Positions 32,836-44,675 of a stretch of DNA of 64,000 nt are shown here, one piece after another. The DNA comes from Plenodomus lindquistii (Eukaryota > Ascomycota > Dothideomycetes > Pleosporales > Leptosphaeriaceae): assembly GCA_025504975.1 (NCBI GenBank), contig JANUWI010000015.1, positions 1 to 64,000 of the forward strand. The letters run 5' to 3'. The position numbers and the translations under genes were made by a program. Positions within the stretch are counted from its first letter, which is position 1; each line of letters starts with the position of its first letter. The notes beneath the pieces were generated by a model. That model was not told the origin of the DNA, did no database searches, and worked only from the letters and a program-made list of their open reading frames with translations.

Positions 32836-33462
32836 TTATACTTTTATTATTAAAGTGTAAGTTCTAATTGTTTTAAAGTATATTCTAGAAGATTTTATAT
32901 TAGTTATAATACAAATAAGAAGGAAGGCACGATTACTAACCGGAAGCTGCAACCTTGTCCGCCGTAGAAGGAGCCTTTTAGAGAAGATAGTAGTCTTTCC
33001 GGATTTGGAAGATCTAGAGACCTCCCCAGGCTCGAATTCCTTCTCGATGTCTCCAGCATGCGACAGTCCATCACCACAGTCGCTCAGTGACGCCACTTCT
33101 ATAGAGGAAGTAATCCGGATTGCGTTGATGTACTGTTCAGTCCGGATCCAGGTTGCGAGCGCGTCGACTTGGAAAAACTCAGCCTCACGCAGCAAGCTCG
33201 CGTATAAAGGAAGATCAAAGCCATTCGTACGAGTCCAGAAGATGGGCGGCGCGGCGCTTCGTAAGAAGTTTAAAATATGTTCAAAGAGAAGAGGACTGCG
33301 ATCAACGAAGGGCGCACCGTTGACGTGATATGTAGTGCTTTCGGTCCAACGAGGGGAGAGCATATTGGCGAAGTATGGTGATTGTTCGAGTGTAGATCTG
33401 AGAGTGGTGAACGGGCGACCACCTACATTGATCACGAATGCATCGTTCGTCGTTGTGGCCAT
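32836..33462 (-). CDS. KCTD/BTB (T1)-domain protein, 3' part running into RIP DNA
   Basis: Start chosen at ATG 33462 (MATTTNDAF...), where the BTB fold begins; the frame is open upstream but without a likely start. Residues about 7-110 form a potassium-channel-tetramerisation-type BTB domain (VINVGGRPFTT, SPYFANML, PLLFEHILNFLR, LLREAEFFQ). Such proteins oligomerise and often act as adaptors for cullin-3 ubiquitin ligases. The last 30 or so residues are translated from AT-rich RIP DNA (Ile/Lys/Thr-rich) and are probably not original, so the gene is likely truncated at about 32,920 or has lost its true 3' end. It is isolated between two RIP blocks and may be a decaying gene. Confidence 0.6.
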   Translation of the reverse strand: MATTTNDAFVINVGGRPFTTLRSTLEQSPYFANMLSPRWTESTTYHVNGAPFVDRSPLLFEHILNFLRSAAPPIFWTRTNGFDLPLYASLLREAEFFQVDALATWIRTEQYINAIRITSSIEVASLSDCGDGLSHAGDIEKEFEPGEVSRSSKSGKTTIFSKRLLLRRTRLQLPVSNRAFLLICIITNIKSSRIYFKTIRTYTLIIKV

Positions 33463-33916
33463 ACTTGGGTAGACGCGAAGAAATGTAGAGGGTTCAACTT
33501 CATTGATTGATTGATTGAATGCTACTCGGTTGCAGCTGTGATATCCACAGGTATGCCTGGCGGCAGGCGTGACGAACAGCCAACGCGTTGCGGAGACATG
33601 TTGCTCCGCGCCGCCCCACTTCATTCCTGCGAACAAGACCTATCTGTCCGCGTCGGCCTTGTCTTTGCTTTCAACCACTATCTAAATATGCCGGGTCATC
33701 TCTATAACGTTACTACTAACTGTATGTTGTGTTTCTTGGCTCGTAGAGGCGCTCTGCCTCATCTGTCGCGTTCGCTGTACCCACCGTCTCCCCCCAACGC
33801 TCGGCGTCGTCTACGTATTTTTGATCCCCACTTGCCCAAAGATTTGCGTCTGTTCCATATAATCGATAACTCTAGTGGCTAGCTGTGGCATGCTCAGAAC
33901 TGTCCAGAGTCTGTGT
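33463..33916. other. Upstream region of the BTB gene, no gene identified
   Basis: GC-normal sequence between the BTB gene and the LINE fragment. It should hold the BTB promoter. Open frames here show no recognisable domain. Confidence 0.4.
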
Positions 33917-34180
33917 CAGCCGGATGGGTTGGCGAAGATGCGGTTCCAGATGTCCTCATGTCATCTGCACCGGAGGACATCGTGGACAACGGTCTGTCGC
34001 CTCTCGCCACACTCGCAGCGCGAGCTAGTGACGCCCGGCACTCTTAGGTCGAAGAGCAGGTCGTTGAGCCCGATGTTATCAACGCACGATTGTACCAGTA
34101 GCGCGCTCTCCCGCTCGGTAGAGGCTTTAGTGGCGCTGGACCACCTTTGTAGTGGGTGTTCGCATGTCTGTACGTTGCCC
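33917..34180 (-). pseudogene. C-terminal fragment of a Tad-like non-LTR retrotransposon
   Basis: The minus strand, from about 34180, reads a stretch ending in SALLVQSCVDNIGLNDLLF, then a Cys/His cluster CECGERRQTVVHDVLRC, an in-frame TGA, and HEDIWNRIF. The arrangement C-x-C-G...H-x4-C after a Leu-rich region is typical of the C-terminus of fungal LINE polymerases after the RNase H domain. Only about 85 residues remain. Both ends fade out, and the right end meets the RIP block. Confidence 0.6.
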
Positions 34181-34259
34181 GACCCTTGTCCTCGATCCTC
34201 GATCTGCTTATCTATTCCTTACTGCACAGGCCTATTTAGGGGGAGGACACCGCGCAAGA

Positions 34260-35560
34260 AAATTCTGTTATACTATATTTTTTAGAAAATAGCTATTAGC
34301 TCCTAGAGCTAGACATATACTTTCTATTATACTAAATTTTAAAAAAATTGCTATTAGCTTCTAGAGCTAGATCTATGCTTTTCTATAGCTATACTAAGCC
34401 TAGATATTTATAGTTACATTTTACTATTTACTCTATTTTTATTATATTATTTTAAATTTATTATATCTAGATTTATTCTATGTATAAAAAAGTAGCTATT
34501 TTTACTATATTAATTAATATTACTATTTATATATAAATAATAGATTTTTATTACTATAGTCTAGTATCTATTTATTATTTAGTAGTATTTACTTATAGCT
34601 ATATTTTATTTCTATATAAACTTAAATTTTTTATTTTTAATAGTATAGTAGTAATTTAGTAGTAATTATATTATAAAAATATAGAATTAATATAGCTATT
34701 TAATAAATAATAATAGTATAGAAAAGTATTAAACTAGATTTAATTATACTAAGAATTTAGTATTTAATACTTAATTATTAAATTATAATCTATTTTTAGA
34801 TTATATATATATAGTAAGCTTTTTACTATATTTATAAAACTTTTAATTATATTTAATAGTAACTAAAAGTAAAGTTTATAAAATATATTTATAGATAAAT
34901 AAAACTATAATTTCTAATAATAATTAACTTACTACTATATCTATATTATTTTAAATAGATTAGTATTAACTAAAACTACTATTTTAATTATAAAAAGAAT
35001 TCTTTTTATAGCTTTACTATAATAAGTATTAAAAAGAGTACTATAGTTATAAGTACTATTTTTATTAAATAATCTTTAATTTTTATATAATATTATTAGT
35101 TTTTATAGCTACTTTTTATTAATTAACTATATTTAGCGTATAGAAATTATATAGTAAAAAGTTAATATTATAAAATTTAAATCTTTTACTAGTAAGTATT
35201 TTAAATTAATTTAAATCTCTAAAGTAAAAAGCCTATATAATAGATTTAAAATTTCTAGATAGAAAGCTAAGATTATAAAATTAAAATTCTAAAATAGTTA
35301 ATTTATAGAATACCTAAAATATCTAGATGTAAAGTTTAAATAATAATGTTAAAATTCTAGAGTATAAAGCATATATAATAGACTTAAAATCTCTAAATAA
35401 AAGGCTTAATTATGTACTTAAAATTCTAAAGTAGCTAATCTATAAACTAAACTTAGAATTTTTAAGTAAAAAGCTTAAATTATAAAACTAAAATTCTGTA
35501 GTAAAAAGCGTATATTATAAAATTAAAATTCTTTAATAGTAGGCAGCTGCTAATAACTAG
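34260..35560. other. Second RIP-degraded AT-rich block
   Basis: No gene. 34,289-34,345 and 34,350-34,410 are a diverged direct repeat (GCTATTAGCTTCTAGAGCTAGA). Between about 35,190 and 35,540 the motif TTAAAATTCT recurs at irregular 30-75 bp steps with AAAAAGC and TATAAAA spacers, a decayed tandem repeat. Confidence 0.5.
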
Positions 35561-35566
35561 TAGCGG

Positions 35567-35914
35567 CTAATTCTGCGTGCATTTGTAGCTTTCTGCACTA
35601 TACCTAAAGTCGTACACAGGCGAACCATGACCTAAATTTAGGCTTCGGTAGACCGTATTGCAGGGCCTCGAGTTTTCTAAATCGTTGGGGTAGCTTGTAG
35701 GTGGTCTCATTGGCCAATCACTGGATGTAGAATCTACCGAGAAGATTGCGGTTCCTACAGTTCGATGGTCGCCACAATGCCTGGGAGGCCTCATGATCAA
35801 AACCGACTGACTCTCAATTGCGTTTATGAAAACATAGATCGTATCCCCGGATTGGGCAGAGCTTGATGTGATGCCGATGACATCATTCGTACCCACGAAG
35901 ATCTTGGGTGACAT
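35567..35914 (-). pseudogene. Possible remnant of a HET-family protein C-terminus
   Basis: A 115-residue frame whose start (VGTNDVIGITSSSAQSGDTIYVF followed by VLIMR) resembles the C-terminal pattern of fungal heterokaryon-incompatibility proteins, where a Gly-rich segment precedes GD-x-I/V and a hydrophobic LR element. No HET domain is found nearby and the rest does not fit. It abuts the RIP block, so a truncated relic is plausible. Weak evidence. Confidence 0.25.
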
Positions 35915-36715
35915 TGGAGCATTAACAGATTACACGGTCGTAGCTGTGTTAGAGGGGTAAAGGCGACAAGGCTGACCACCAGCGCGGCATTAAAACAGGT
36001 TCTCGCATTTAGTACGAGTTGAGCAAGACGTCGGGCTCGCAGTTATCTCACAATTGTGCTCGTAGTACTCTAGGATCTTAACATGCAGCTTTCCTAAACT
36101 GAAGAGCTGTTCATGCCGTCAAGGGTTCGCCCAAAGCCGATGAATACTTGCGATTATCACAGTGAGCCTGGCGCTTTCCCATAATTTGCATTCAAGATGA
36201 CGTCTCCTATTCGATCTTATGCGTTGTTAAGCATTGCAATGTGTAGCCTTATGCGAGTTCGTACCATCTCGTCCGTTCTACACGTCAGCCTTCCATCATA
36301 TGACGACATACCTGCTCTCCTGTTCCATCTTACTCATGCAGCCGCTCGCTTACATCTGAACATGAGAAACACTGCCACGCCTGCAGGACCTCTGGAGTCT
36401 GCCTTGCGGTCGCTGGTACATGGGTCTGTCCAGCCGGACCGTTGAGCTTTCCTCGTCGTGATATACTGATACATTTCTGGGTGGGATTCAGCCGACCGAC
36501 TGACGGCAGAGACATATTGATACAGCAGTCGCGCTGCGTAGATGTTGCACAAAGAGAATGAAGGGTTTACCTTGAGTACCAGAGGGAAGTCGTGCGATTA
36601 TCTGTGCAGGCTCTCGGAGGAGGCTTGATGCTAGATCTGAAACATGTATATTCATGGAATATCAAACAAGTACCGGTGCCGCACAGTTTGTACTTCACCC
36701 AGAAGCAATGGGGGT
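35915..36715. other. Gene-poor sequence
   Basis: Normal composition, only short open frames without recognisable domains or splice-supported structure. It contains the 3' flank of the 2EXR gene. Confidence 0.4.
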
Positions 36716-37543
36716 TCAGGCTGGGCCTAACCCTAGGTTCTGCAGCACCTTCACCAAGTCGACCTCAACAATCTTCTCCCAACCCCTCTCAGGACCCCAC
36801 GTGACGCTCTTCTGATTGAGCTTCGTCTCTTCCAGCAATCCCTTCAGCAGTGGACTAGACTTCGATACGCTCGGATATGCATCAAACTCCACCTCGCTGA
36901 TGGAAGCCACCTGGGCGAGCAGCGCACGAAGCAGACCCACGCAGTACTCCGTGTAAAAGTTCTGCCCCACACGGAATCCCTCGAAGACCTCGTTGGACGC
37001 TGGGTCGATCTCTATAAAGACCTTCAGCTTATACAACTTCTTCGCCGCCGTGAGGCCCAGGCGACTGTCCACGACCCAGCATTTCGGCGGGCGAGTAAAG
37101 CCTGGGCCAAGCCGCAGCTCCAGCCTTGTGATGTGTGCGCGGTATCGTCGCGGAAACCATGCAAGCAGCGGGTGTTTGCGGTTGATGTATCGCCCGTGAA
37201 TGGGGAACACGCGAAATGTGTTGCGACCGTAGAAGACACGCGATGCCTCTTCATGCATGCGGTGATCCACAAAGAACACGCGCAGGTTCGGCGCTACGTC
37301 GCGGTAGTTCGACGGGTCGAGATCGATAGTCTTCGGGAAGATGAGGAGGAATTCGTAGACGCGTAGGCGCAATTCGGAGGGAAGGTCGAAGAAACGGAAT
37401 GGCTGGCTTGGGACATCGTTCTTAATGTCTTGTTGCACAGCTGGCTTAACGGCACTTGATGAAGAGACTGCGATCTCATCCACAAGACGCACTTTACTCA
37501 TGCGGTTCACAAGGTGATCAACAGCCTTGGTCTTGCGCGCCAT
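36716..37543 (-). CDS. 2EXR / F-box-like domain protein
   Basis: A complete intronless frame of 275 residues with ATG at 37543. Residues about 48-110 contain FRFFDLPSELRLRVYEFLL followed by a hydrophobic stretch and an EEASRVFYGRNTF motif, the pattern of the 2EXR/F-box-like proteins that are greatly expanded in Pezizomycotina. The rest follows the family's usual layout, a variable basic region and a helical C-terminus. Members are usually of unknown function; some F-box relatives recruit substrates to SCF ubiquitin ligases, but that is not shown here. It is the first intact gene centromere-proximal to the RIP blocks. Confidence 0.8.
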   Translation of the reverse strand: MARKTKAVDHLVNRMSKVRLVDEIAVSSSSAVKPAVQQDIKNDVPSQPFRFFDLPSELRLRVYEFLLIFPKTIDLDPSNYRDVAPNLRVFFVDHRMHEEASRVFYGRNTFRVFPIHGRYINRKHPLLAWFPRRYRAHITRLELRLGPGFTRPPKCWVVDSRLGLTAAKKLYKLKVFIEIDPASNEVFEGFRVGQNFYTEYCVGLLRALLAQVASISEVEFDAYPSVSKSSPLLKGLLEETKLNQKSVTWGPERGWEKIVEVDLVKVLQNLGLGPA

Positions 37544-39856
37544 CTCAATTGCAGTCGCTTTCCAAAGCGATCACTGTCTACCGCCTTGGAAAATGTTTAC
37601 GCATACATCGCGTGCGATGATTCCTTGACGTGGCAAAGTGTTCAGATACGGTATGTCTCGGAGCTACGGGACCATCTGCCCATTCGTATAAAGGCAGGCA
37701 GTTCTTGGGAGCAAAGATGTTCGGTCTCCCCAGCTTGTTTGTCAACTGCAAATTTATAGGGAAGAAAACTTGTAGTCAAATTTCTGTGGGTGCAACTTTC
37801 TGAAGAAAAAGAAAAGAGGGTTGGCGGCGAGCGCACGAGTTTTGTTCTGCCGGAGGCTGACTCAGCGAGTAGCCGAGGCCAGTGAGCTATCGATAAGGTC
37901 AAGAATCGATAAGGGGGGTAATTGACCATTCCTTCAATACATTGTCCCTGGGGAATCTTCGCTACTTCATCATCACCGTGTTCACGTCCCTCTTGCGGCA
38001 ACGGTAGACTCTGAGACACCGTCGCGTAAGCCTTCGGCCTCCGGGCGGGCGATCTGTTAACTGGCCAAGTGAGATCTTCGGAGCCTGCGAGGGAAATGTT
38101 GAACACGATAGACAAGAGACGAGGACCTTACGGGGCGAGGAGTAAGGGTACGAAGGCTTTGGTAACCCGGTTGTGCTCGCTACATCGAAGTTGTAGGATC
38201 GATTTCACATGACCCGTGGTGCGACAACAAGCTGTGACCAGGCTGGGTCCATCTGGAGCCTCAGCGGACTGTGCAAAGCGTGCTCTTAGGCAAAGCATAG
38301 TCGAATTTTGGACGTACCGGCGATATGCACAAGAGACAAAGTAGCCCGTTCTGCTTCTTGGTTTGGTCAATGGACGCGTTGATCCAATCATCGTTTGTGA
38401 TTGAACGACTACTGATGAGTACGTAGGCGAAGCCGCACAAGTTTGGGAAGACCAGGTGTTAGCACCTGTTACGCGCCCGAATTTTGCGGCGGACATATCC
38501 ATTGAGGGATTCTGTCGGCACTGGAAGCAAAGTCCTGAATCTTGTGAATATTCCAACCGCTTGAGAGACAGCCTGCCTTTGTACCTATGGTCTCTAGTTC
38601 GATCCCTGGCAGACATCCGAAGAAATGCCAAACTACAGGTCGCGTAAGTCCCTATCAGGTCCAAACTTCAACCAAGACGAGGTTGCGATCCTCGATATTC
38701 TGCTACCAAGTCCTCATGCCATTAGCTGATTTTGCCATGATACACGCGAAATAGTATGACCAGTCGTGATACTATGTAGGTTGTAGGCAGAAGGCATTGC
38801 GCTACTGAGTGTCGAACAACGACGAATACTCTATGTCTCGGACCCGTAACTAAACGAGTCCAAGAATCGCCCCGCCATTGACCGCACTGATCTTGTCATG
38901 CTGATGATTCAACCGGATTCATCTGACGCAACCAGGAACGGAATCCCATTGAAACAGCACGGTCTGAATCTGTCGGTCTTACCACCTTCCATCTCAGGCG
39001 CAGCCAAGTCGCTGGTTAGATGGTTCGTGTTTGCCATCCTACCCATTGATTTATACCATGTGCACGACACCATGTTTAGGGGAATGACCTATACATCATC
39101 TCACCGGAGATCTAATTTAAGAGTTTATGGACCCCTTTGCAGCGAGCTGCTGCGAAGTACTGCATAAATTTAGGGAGTATCTGTTCTACTAGCAAAGGGT
39201 GAATAAGCCCTGTAACGAATAGCCAACCAGATCTTCGCGATCCCTTGATGTGATTACTTACACAGTAGGTATTCCCTCTTATCGGCCCTTTCTCCACATT
39301 TTGCAACCCTCCCCAGTTTATAGGGAGTTGTTATTCGACCTAGCTACAGGTTACTGCTTCCCCCATGGGTATTGTACCTTACCTGACGTCTCGTCTACCC
39401 TATCCGCGTACAGGGTATTGACACATTAGATCACATGCCTGCTAACTTTTGTATCAAACCGAAGTTAAGCATACTAGTAGTAAAAAGCTATCAGCGCAGC
39501 TCTGTTACACTAATAGCTTGGTGTTTTCTTGATATAATACAAAAGCTAGCAGGCACGTAATCCGATGTGTTAATACCCTGGACAAGAGTCAGGCTACTGC
39601 GATGTTCTATATAGGTCCCGTGTGGGTACCTGGCTCTCATTGGCTCAATGTCACATTGGCACATCTCGATCAGACTTAGAAGTCCACAACCCCACACCGG
39701 AAAGCGCAGTGGATTGGCTCTTGTACGCGGAATTTTACGGTTTTCACCGAATACCCCGCACAATGCAACGCTATCCATAGATCGACAGGGAAAGCCAAAT
39801 GGCATACAGTACTGTTGCATAATAAAGAATTGGTGATCACATCTGAACTGTGTCTA
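37544..39856. other. Gene-poor 2.3-kb interval
   Basis: Normal GC with open frames up to 178 codons on the minus strand (38,128-38,664), but no start context, domain or splice structure that I can defend. It could hold decayed genes; I see nothing specific. Confidence 0.4.
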
Positions 39857-39930
39857 CACCCGGAGTGAGCTACCATATGAAACTCCGCTGGTGCACCCGG
39901 AGTGAGCCACCATGTGAAGCTCCGCCGGTG
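39857..39930 (+). repeat. Two tandem 37-bp repeats, one with RIP-like changes
   Basis: Unit 1 (39857-39893) and unit 2 (39894-39930) begin CACCCGGAGTGAGC and end GGTG. They differ at CTACC/CCACC, ATATG/ATGTG, AAACTCC/AAGCTCC and GCTGG/GCCGG, all transitions. The repeat sits about 160 bp before the SDR start codon. Confidence 0.6.
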
Positions 39931-40091
39931 TCCGCAGGACCTGGCCACCAAGGGAAAGGTACTCTACGTCGTACGAGCAGTCCTTCCCCATAACACAAAG
40001 AGAAGCAACAGCCATGATAACCCACAAGACTCACTACCTTCTGCCATCTCATATTCTCGCCTCTTCTACTCTTCAACCTTCCTCATCCAAG

Positions 40092-41076
40092 ATGTTTCTC
40101 CGTATTCCCACACGCACCGCGCTCTTTAAACCCTCCATTCCCCGCGTCCTCTCCCAAGCACCGCTCCGCCGATCCCCCTACTCCTCTCTCTCTCCTAACC
40201 CCGCAAACCACCCCTCCTTCTTCGAGAACAAAGTCATCGCCATCTCCGGCGCAGGATCAGGCATGGGTCTCGCGCTTGCAAAAGTGCTCTACCCAACCGG
40301 GGCTCGTCTCTCCCTCACCGACCAATCCGACAGTCTCCTAGCCAATGCCCTGACTTCGCTCTCATCCCTGCCCAGCACTTCCCCTGTGACCGATCGCGTC
40401 ATAACCACCGTAGCAGACGTGGGCGACTCTTCTCAAGTCGATACGTGGATTGGCAACACGGTTGCGAAATGGGGTGCTCTTGACCACGCCGCCAACTTTG
40501 CGGGGATAGTAAATCACAACTATGTTCGTATTAGTGACATGAGCGATGAGGGGTGGGGGAAAACGATGAATATAAATCTCACGGGTATGTTCTATGCTGT
40601 GCGCGCTCAACTGCGCGCTATGGGTACTTTAGGCAAGGCAGTGGAAGACGGGCAGGAAAAGGGTTACGGAAAGAGCATTGTGGTGACATCTTCTGTCAGC
40701 GGCTTGGTGAGTCTGGGGTGGACTCCTCCAGATTACACGGCGAGTAAGCATGGCGTCTTAGGATTGATGAAGGCTGTGGCGAGGGAGGCGGGGCCATACG
40801 GGATTAGGGTGAATGCTGTTGCGCCGTGAGTATTGTCTGTTCGGGGTCGTAATATTCAACTGACCCTTCCGTCTCCACAGCGGTGCAATAGATACGCCAA
40901 TGGTTCAGGCATCATCTACCACCCGGGATGCCACCTATCAAGCCGCCACAAGCGGTCCGTTAAGCCGCGTGGGGCAACCTGACGAAGTCGCTAGAACGGT
41001 AGCATGGCTATTAAGCGGTGAGGCAAGTTTTGTCAATGGTGAGGTTGTGAAGATTGAGGGGGGGCTTTTGGCTTGA
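40092..41076 (+). CDS. Short-chain dehydrogenase/reductase (SDR)
   Basis: Two exons, 40092-40825 and 40881-41076, with a 55-bp intron (GTGAGT...CACAG), give 309 residues. ATG 40092 is preferred over the in-frame upstream frame because it starts an Arg-rich, hydroxyl-rich leader of about 40 residues that looks like a mitochondrial targeting peptide. Then follow the NAD(P) motif GAGSGMG, NFAG (variant of NNAG), the catalytic Ser in VVTSSVSG, YTASK (Tyr-x3-Lys) and, across the splice, VAPGAIDTPM, with the C-terminal VNGEVVKIEGG. This is a classical SDR oxidoreductase acting on an unknown alcohol or keto substrate. It is convergent with the next gene; 340 bp separate their stop codons. Confidence 0.92.
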
Positions 41077-41416
41077 GCCGGGGATTGGGGGAATTATTAA
41101 TCGGAAGCGGAAGAATGAGCGTGTGAATATGGTGGTTCGAGAGTTGACGAAAAATGCGGACAAGTCATACATTCGTTATTCATGCTATCTACGCGTTGTT
41201 TGTGGATCAATCCTCAGTCCCGCTCCCCCGCCCTCGTTATGCAAAGTTCGTTGTGCAATGCGTTGTGACAAAGTCGTGCGATACTACCAATATTCCGCCC
41301 ATCCACCGATGGCATCCCTATAGTCCAAACTACACCGACAACATCAACATCATCTTCTCCGGCATCTTTAAAGTGTTTTGCCGAGCCTTGCGCCCGAGAA
41401 GTCCAGTCCTAAACCC
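41077..41416. other. Convergent intergenic region
   Basis: 340 bp between two stop codons. It must carry both 3' ends; no other feature seen. Confidence 0.5.
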
Positions 41417-44400
41417 TCAGTGATCAGGAGCGCAACCATTGCATGGCCACCCACCACCAAGTTCTCCGGCAAACTGGACGTCAATCATACCACATGCTTC
41501 AGTACCAATGATCGCAGGTGTACCACCAGCGCCCAAAGGCGGGCGGCCTTGAGGCGGTGCGGGATCTGGGAATGGCGTGGTCGCAGACAGGGGAACACCA
41601 CCGCTGCCACGACCATTGTAGAGTCCGTTGCCAGCATGGCGATGGTGATGACGTCCGTGGCGCATGGAAACGGTATGATATTTCGTGTACGGCTGGTTGC
41701 AATATTCCTGGGAAGGACCCACGTTATGAATGTTCGTCAAGTCGATGCTGCGACCGCGAGGACGGTCAACGTTGGTTGTATTGCAAAGGATATCGCGCTG
41801 GGCAATGACGTCTAGCTGACGGGCAAAAGGACCATCCGCATCTTGGGAACCAGGTACCACGTCGGCACTCTGAGGACCAGCTTCGTTATCACCTCTCGAA
41901 CCGTCCTCGGTCGCGAGCTGTTGACGCCTATGAGCAGGGACTGGAGGGGGTGGCATTAGCTCGCCAGAAGTCAAACGCCGACCAGTGTTAGCAGGAGTTT
42001 GTGCTCCATCGGATCCGTTCGCAAAAGATGAAGTAGTCCCAGGTGGGAATTGCGAGAAACCAGTCGATGTTGGTAATGACTGCCGCTGCTTCTTGTTCTT
42101 GTTCTTGCGAGGAGACTTGCTTCGGCCATGCCGGAACCCCTGGTCGTAGGCAAATTGGACAGGATACATGTAGTAAAACCATGGTATTCCGTACTTATCG
42201 AAACCTGACATGTCCAGCGGGAACCAAGGTGCTTGCTGGACCTGCTGTTGCGTTGACGCATCAGCCTGAACATCTTCTGGCTGTACCGCGGATATGGGCT
42301 GCGGCAGCTCAAAAGAGTCGGGCTGAGCTGACTCAAGAGGTGCAGGCTGAGGCACAAAATCCGGCGCAGTCGCACGAAGCTCAGGAGCAGAACCAGACAG
42401 TCTATGCACTGATGAAGCTGTCGAAGCTGTAAGAGTGGGGCTGTCGCCCTCGAACGTGTCGGTGACTTCGCGGACATGAGGATGACCTATGCTTCCAGTC
42501 AGATCAGGTACTTGAGCTACCATGACAGTTGTGAGCCCCAAGATTGTGGAGTAGGAAGCCGTACCAAGAATGACGCTCATGTCGCCACCCTTCTTGCGGC
42601 TGTAGATGATTGCAGAATCCGTTGGTACAGGATCCCCGAGCAAAGGTGAAGCTTTGACCGTGACGGCGCTGGTAGGTCGTGAGCTCTGTTCATCACCGTT
42701 ACAGTCTTGAGAATGGATCGACTCAGACTGTGAGCCCGGATTTGCGCTCGTTGAGCTTGATTCCAGTTGCTCAAGATGCTTCGAGGTGTGGCTACTCGAT
42801 GTGGTACAACCGTTCTGGATTTCGGCGAGTCCAAGTGTTGGACACGCCTCTTCTCGAACGGTATGACGTGACAAAATGGGAGTCTCACCCGAGTCGTTGA
42901 CCGTGCGGACATGACGATGTATTCGAGTCGCGGGGGTCTCTGGTAATGGGATATGATGTGGCTCTTCAACTTGGCTTTGCCGAAGGTTCGTCCTCCCCGC
43001 CAAAGATCGGAGGGATTGCGTTTGTTTTAACGCTGAGCTGCGTGTCGCACCGTATGCACCACCGGTTCTGGCGGATCCAGTGACCCGAGGAATGCGAGAT
43101 GCTGTCCGAGGTCCTTCTGCTCCAGGTGGGCTCGCGTTGGTAGTGAAAGTGTCTGCTGTTGCTGCTAGGGTTGCATCTGCAATCGAGCTGGTGAGAGGTA
43201 TGTGGAGCGCGAGTCGTGGTTTCATTGAGCCTGTCTTTCCAACGGTCGCAAACTTCTGCTTCATCGGGCTCACGCTGTCGTGGTGTCGACTGGGCTGTAG
43301 CACATCATTATCAGTATCAAGCTTCAAATTAGGTATTTCGTTGTCTTCAAAATGTTCTGGGGCAGATTGGAAGCTCATGTCTGTGCCTGATGGACTTCTT
43401 ACAGGCGACTCATTCGCTGTATGAAAGGTTCCACAAGACGCAGCCACGCTGCTCGGCGCTCGTGAATGACTGAATGAGGATGATCCAACATTGAGAAGAG
43501 CAGCCCGAGTCGGCGACGTCTTCGCAATGGCGTTGACATGTTGGCCTGGGCTGCTCCGTAGCGGCGAGGTAGTAGGACTACGCCACGATGGCTTCGATGT
43601 CGAGCGATGGAGGTTCTTGACACCATGTGTGCTCGTCGGTGAAGCAAGATCGTTCTCAACAGCGGCAAGCGCCTCCTTCGTCAGATATGTGGGACTTTCC
43701 ACACCATGTGTCTTGTTGAGATCCGTGGAAGAGCGCGCTCCACGGAGTGTCTTGGCATCGATTGGTGATCCATTATGGGAGTCTTTCTTGTGCGAGCGTT
43801 CCTTTGCGCGTTGGGCGGTTGCAAGATTCGGTCCACTGCTCTTCGGCAGCCAATGCGATGGCAGAGACTTTCGTGGGCTGCACGACCTTTGGCCAGGAGT
43901 TCCGGCAGTGTAAGGTTGAACGGTGGTGTTTTGAAACTCTTGGAGCAGTTCACGAGTGGTGCCAGCATCAGAGCCCGAAAGACGCCGAGTGATTGCGCTT
44001 GGTGCTTGGTGGTCTACAGTGTCACGCAATGTCAGCGGATTCGCACGGATAGGGTGTACCTCAGCTCTTGAGTCGGCTTACCATCACGGACGATTTCCAT
44101 GGCAAGCGTGGCACGACTGTACAACGGTAGGTCGATGTTCAGGTTGTCCGCGGTCGAGTTACCCGAAAATATGCTGGCCTCGTCGACAAGCGCCCGATCG
44201 TTCAGAGCCGACCGTGGAGTGAAGGCCAGGTCGGAAGCTCGCTGTCGTGACTGACGGCCAATTGCGTCATCTTCATGAGCGTGCGGGTGTTTGACCCCAG
44301 ACACGTGGAGCGTCGACATGTCGTTATGGTAATGGGACTGAGTATGCGGATGGCTATGCGAAGATGGAAAACTGCTGTTAGTTGCGGATGTTGCAGGATG

Positions 44401-44675
44401 ATGAGACGATGATAGATGAGAGCGACCACCTGGTGGGCTGCCGGCGCCGTTGCTGTCTGGCGAAAGATGGTCGCTGTGGTAGTCAGTACGTGGAGATGCA
44501 ATGGGGCATGCGGAGTGCTTACAATCGGTACAGGCCAAGTAATGTTGCGTCAAGGCAGTAGGTCAATCGCGTGAACTCGCCATGTTGACAGGCAGAGTGG
44601 TAGATGTAATTATACCTGCAAGAGTAAGCGTCGCCCAAGTGGAATGTTTGCACACCAAAAAGCATACCTGCACAT
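41417..44675 (-). CDS. Large low-complexity protein, function unknown
   Basis: Four exons can be joined in frame: 44675-44668, 44615-44523, 44473-44082 and 44013-41417, with introns of 52, 49 and 68 nt. The second has a textbook TACTGAC branch site and CAG; the third has GTAAGC and TGTAG. The product is about 1,029 residues. The N-terminus (YNYIYHSACQHGEF, then a short hydrophobic segment) looks conserved; most of the rest is Ser/Thr/Pro-rich with His-rich patches. Near the C-terminal third, FPLDMSGFDKYGIPWFYYMY is followed by a basic RSKSPRKNKNKKQ patch. I recognise no domain. The first exon is uncertain: ATG 44664 would give an unspliced start in the same frame. Confidence 0.6.

Noticed and set aside
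9000..35560. CRISPR arrays, tRNA or rRNA genes in the AT-rich blocks
   Set aside because: Repeats found are tandem or RIP-decayed transposon DNA; no spacer structure, no tRNA cloverleaf and no rRNA stretches were seen.
38128..38664. 178-codon minus-strand frame
   Set aside because: No domain, no promoter-like context and a composition like non-coding sequence; kept only as part of a gene-poor interval.
39440..39500. Short stretch (ACCGAAGTTAAGCA) reminiscent of 5S rRNA
   Set aside because: Only about 14 bases match; flanks do not fold or align as 5S rRNA.
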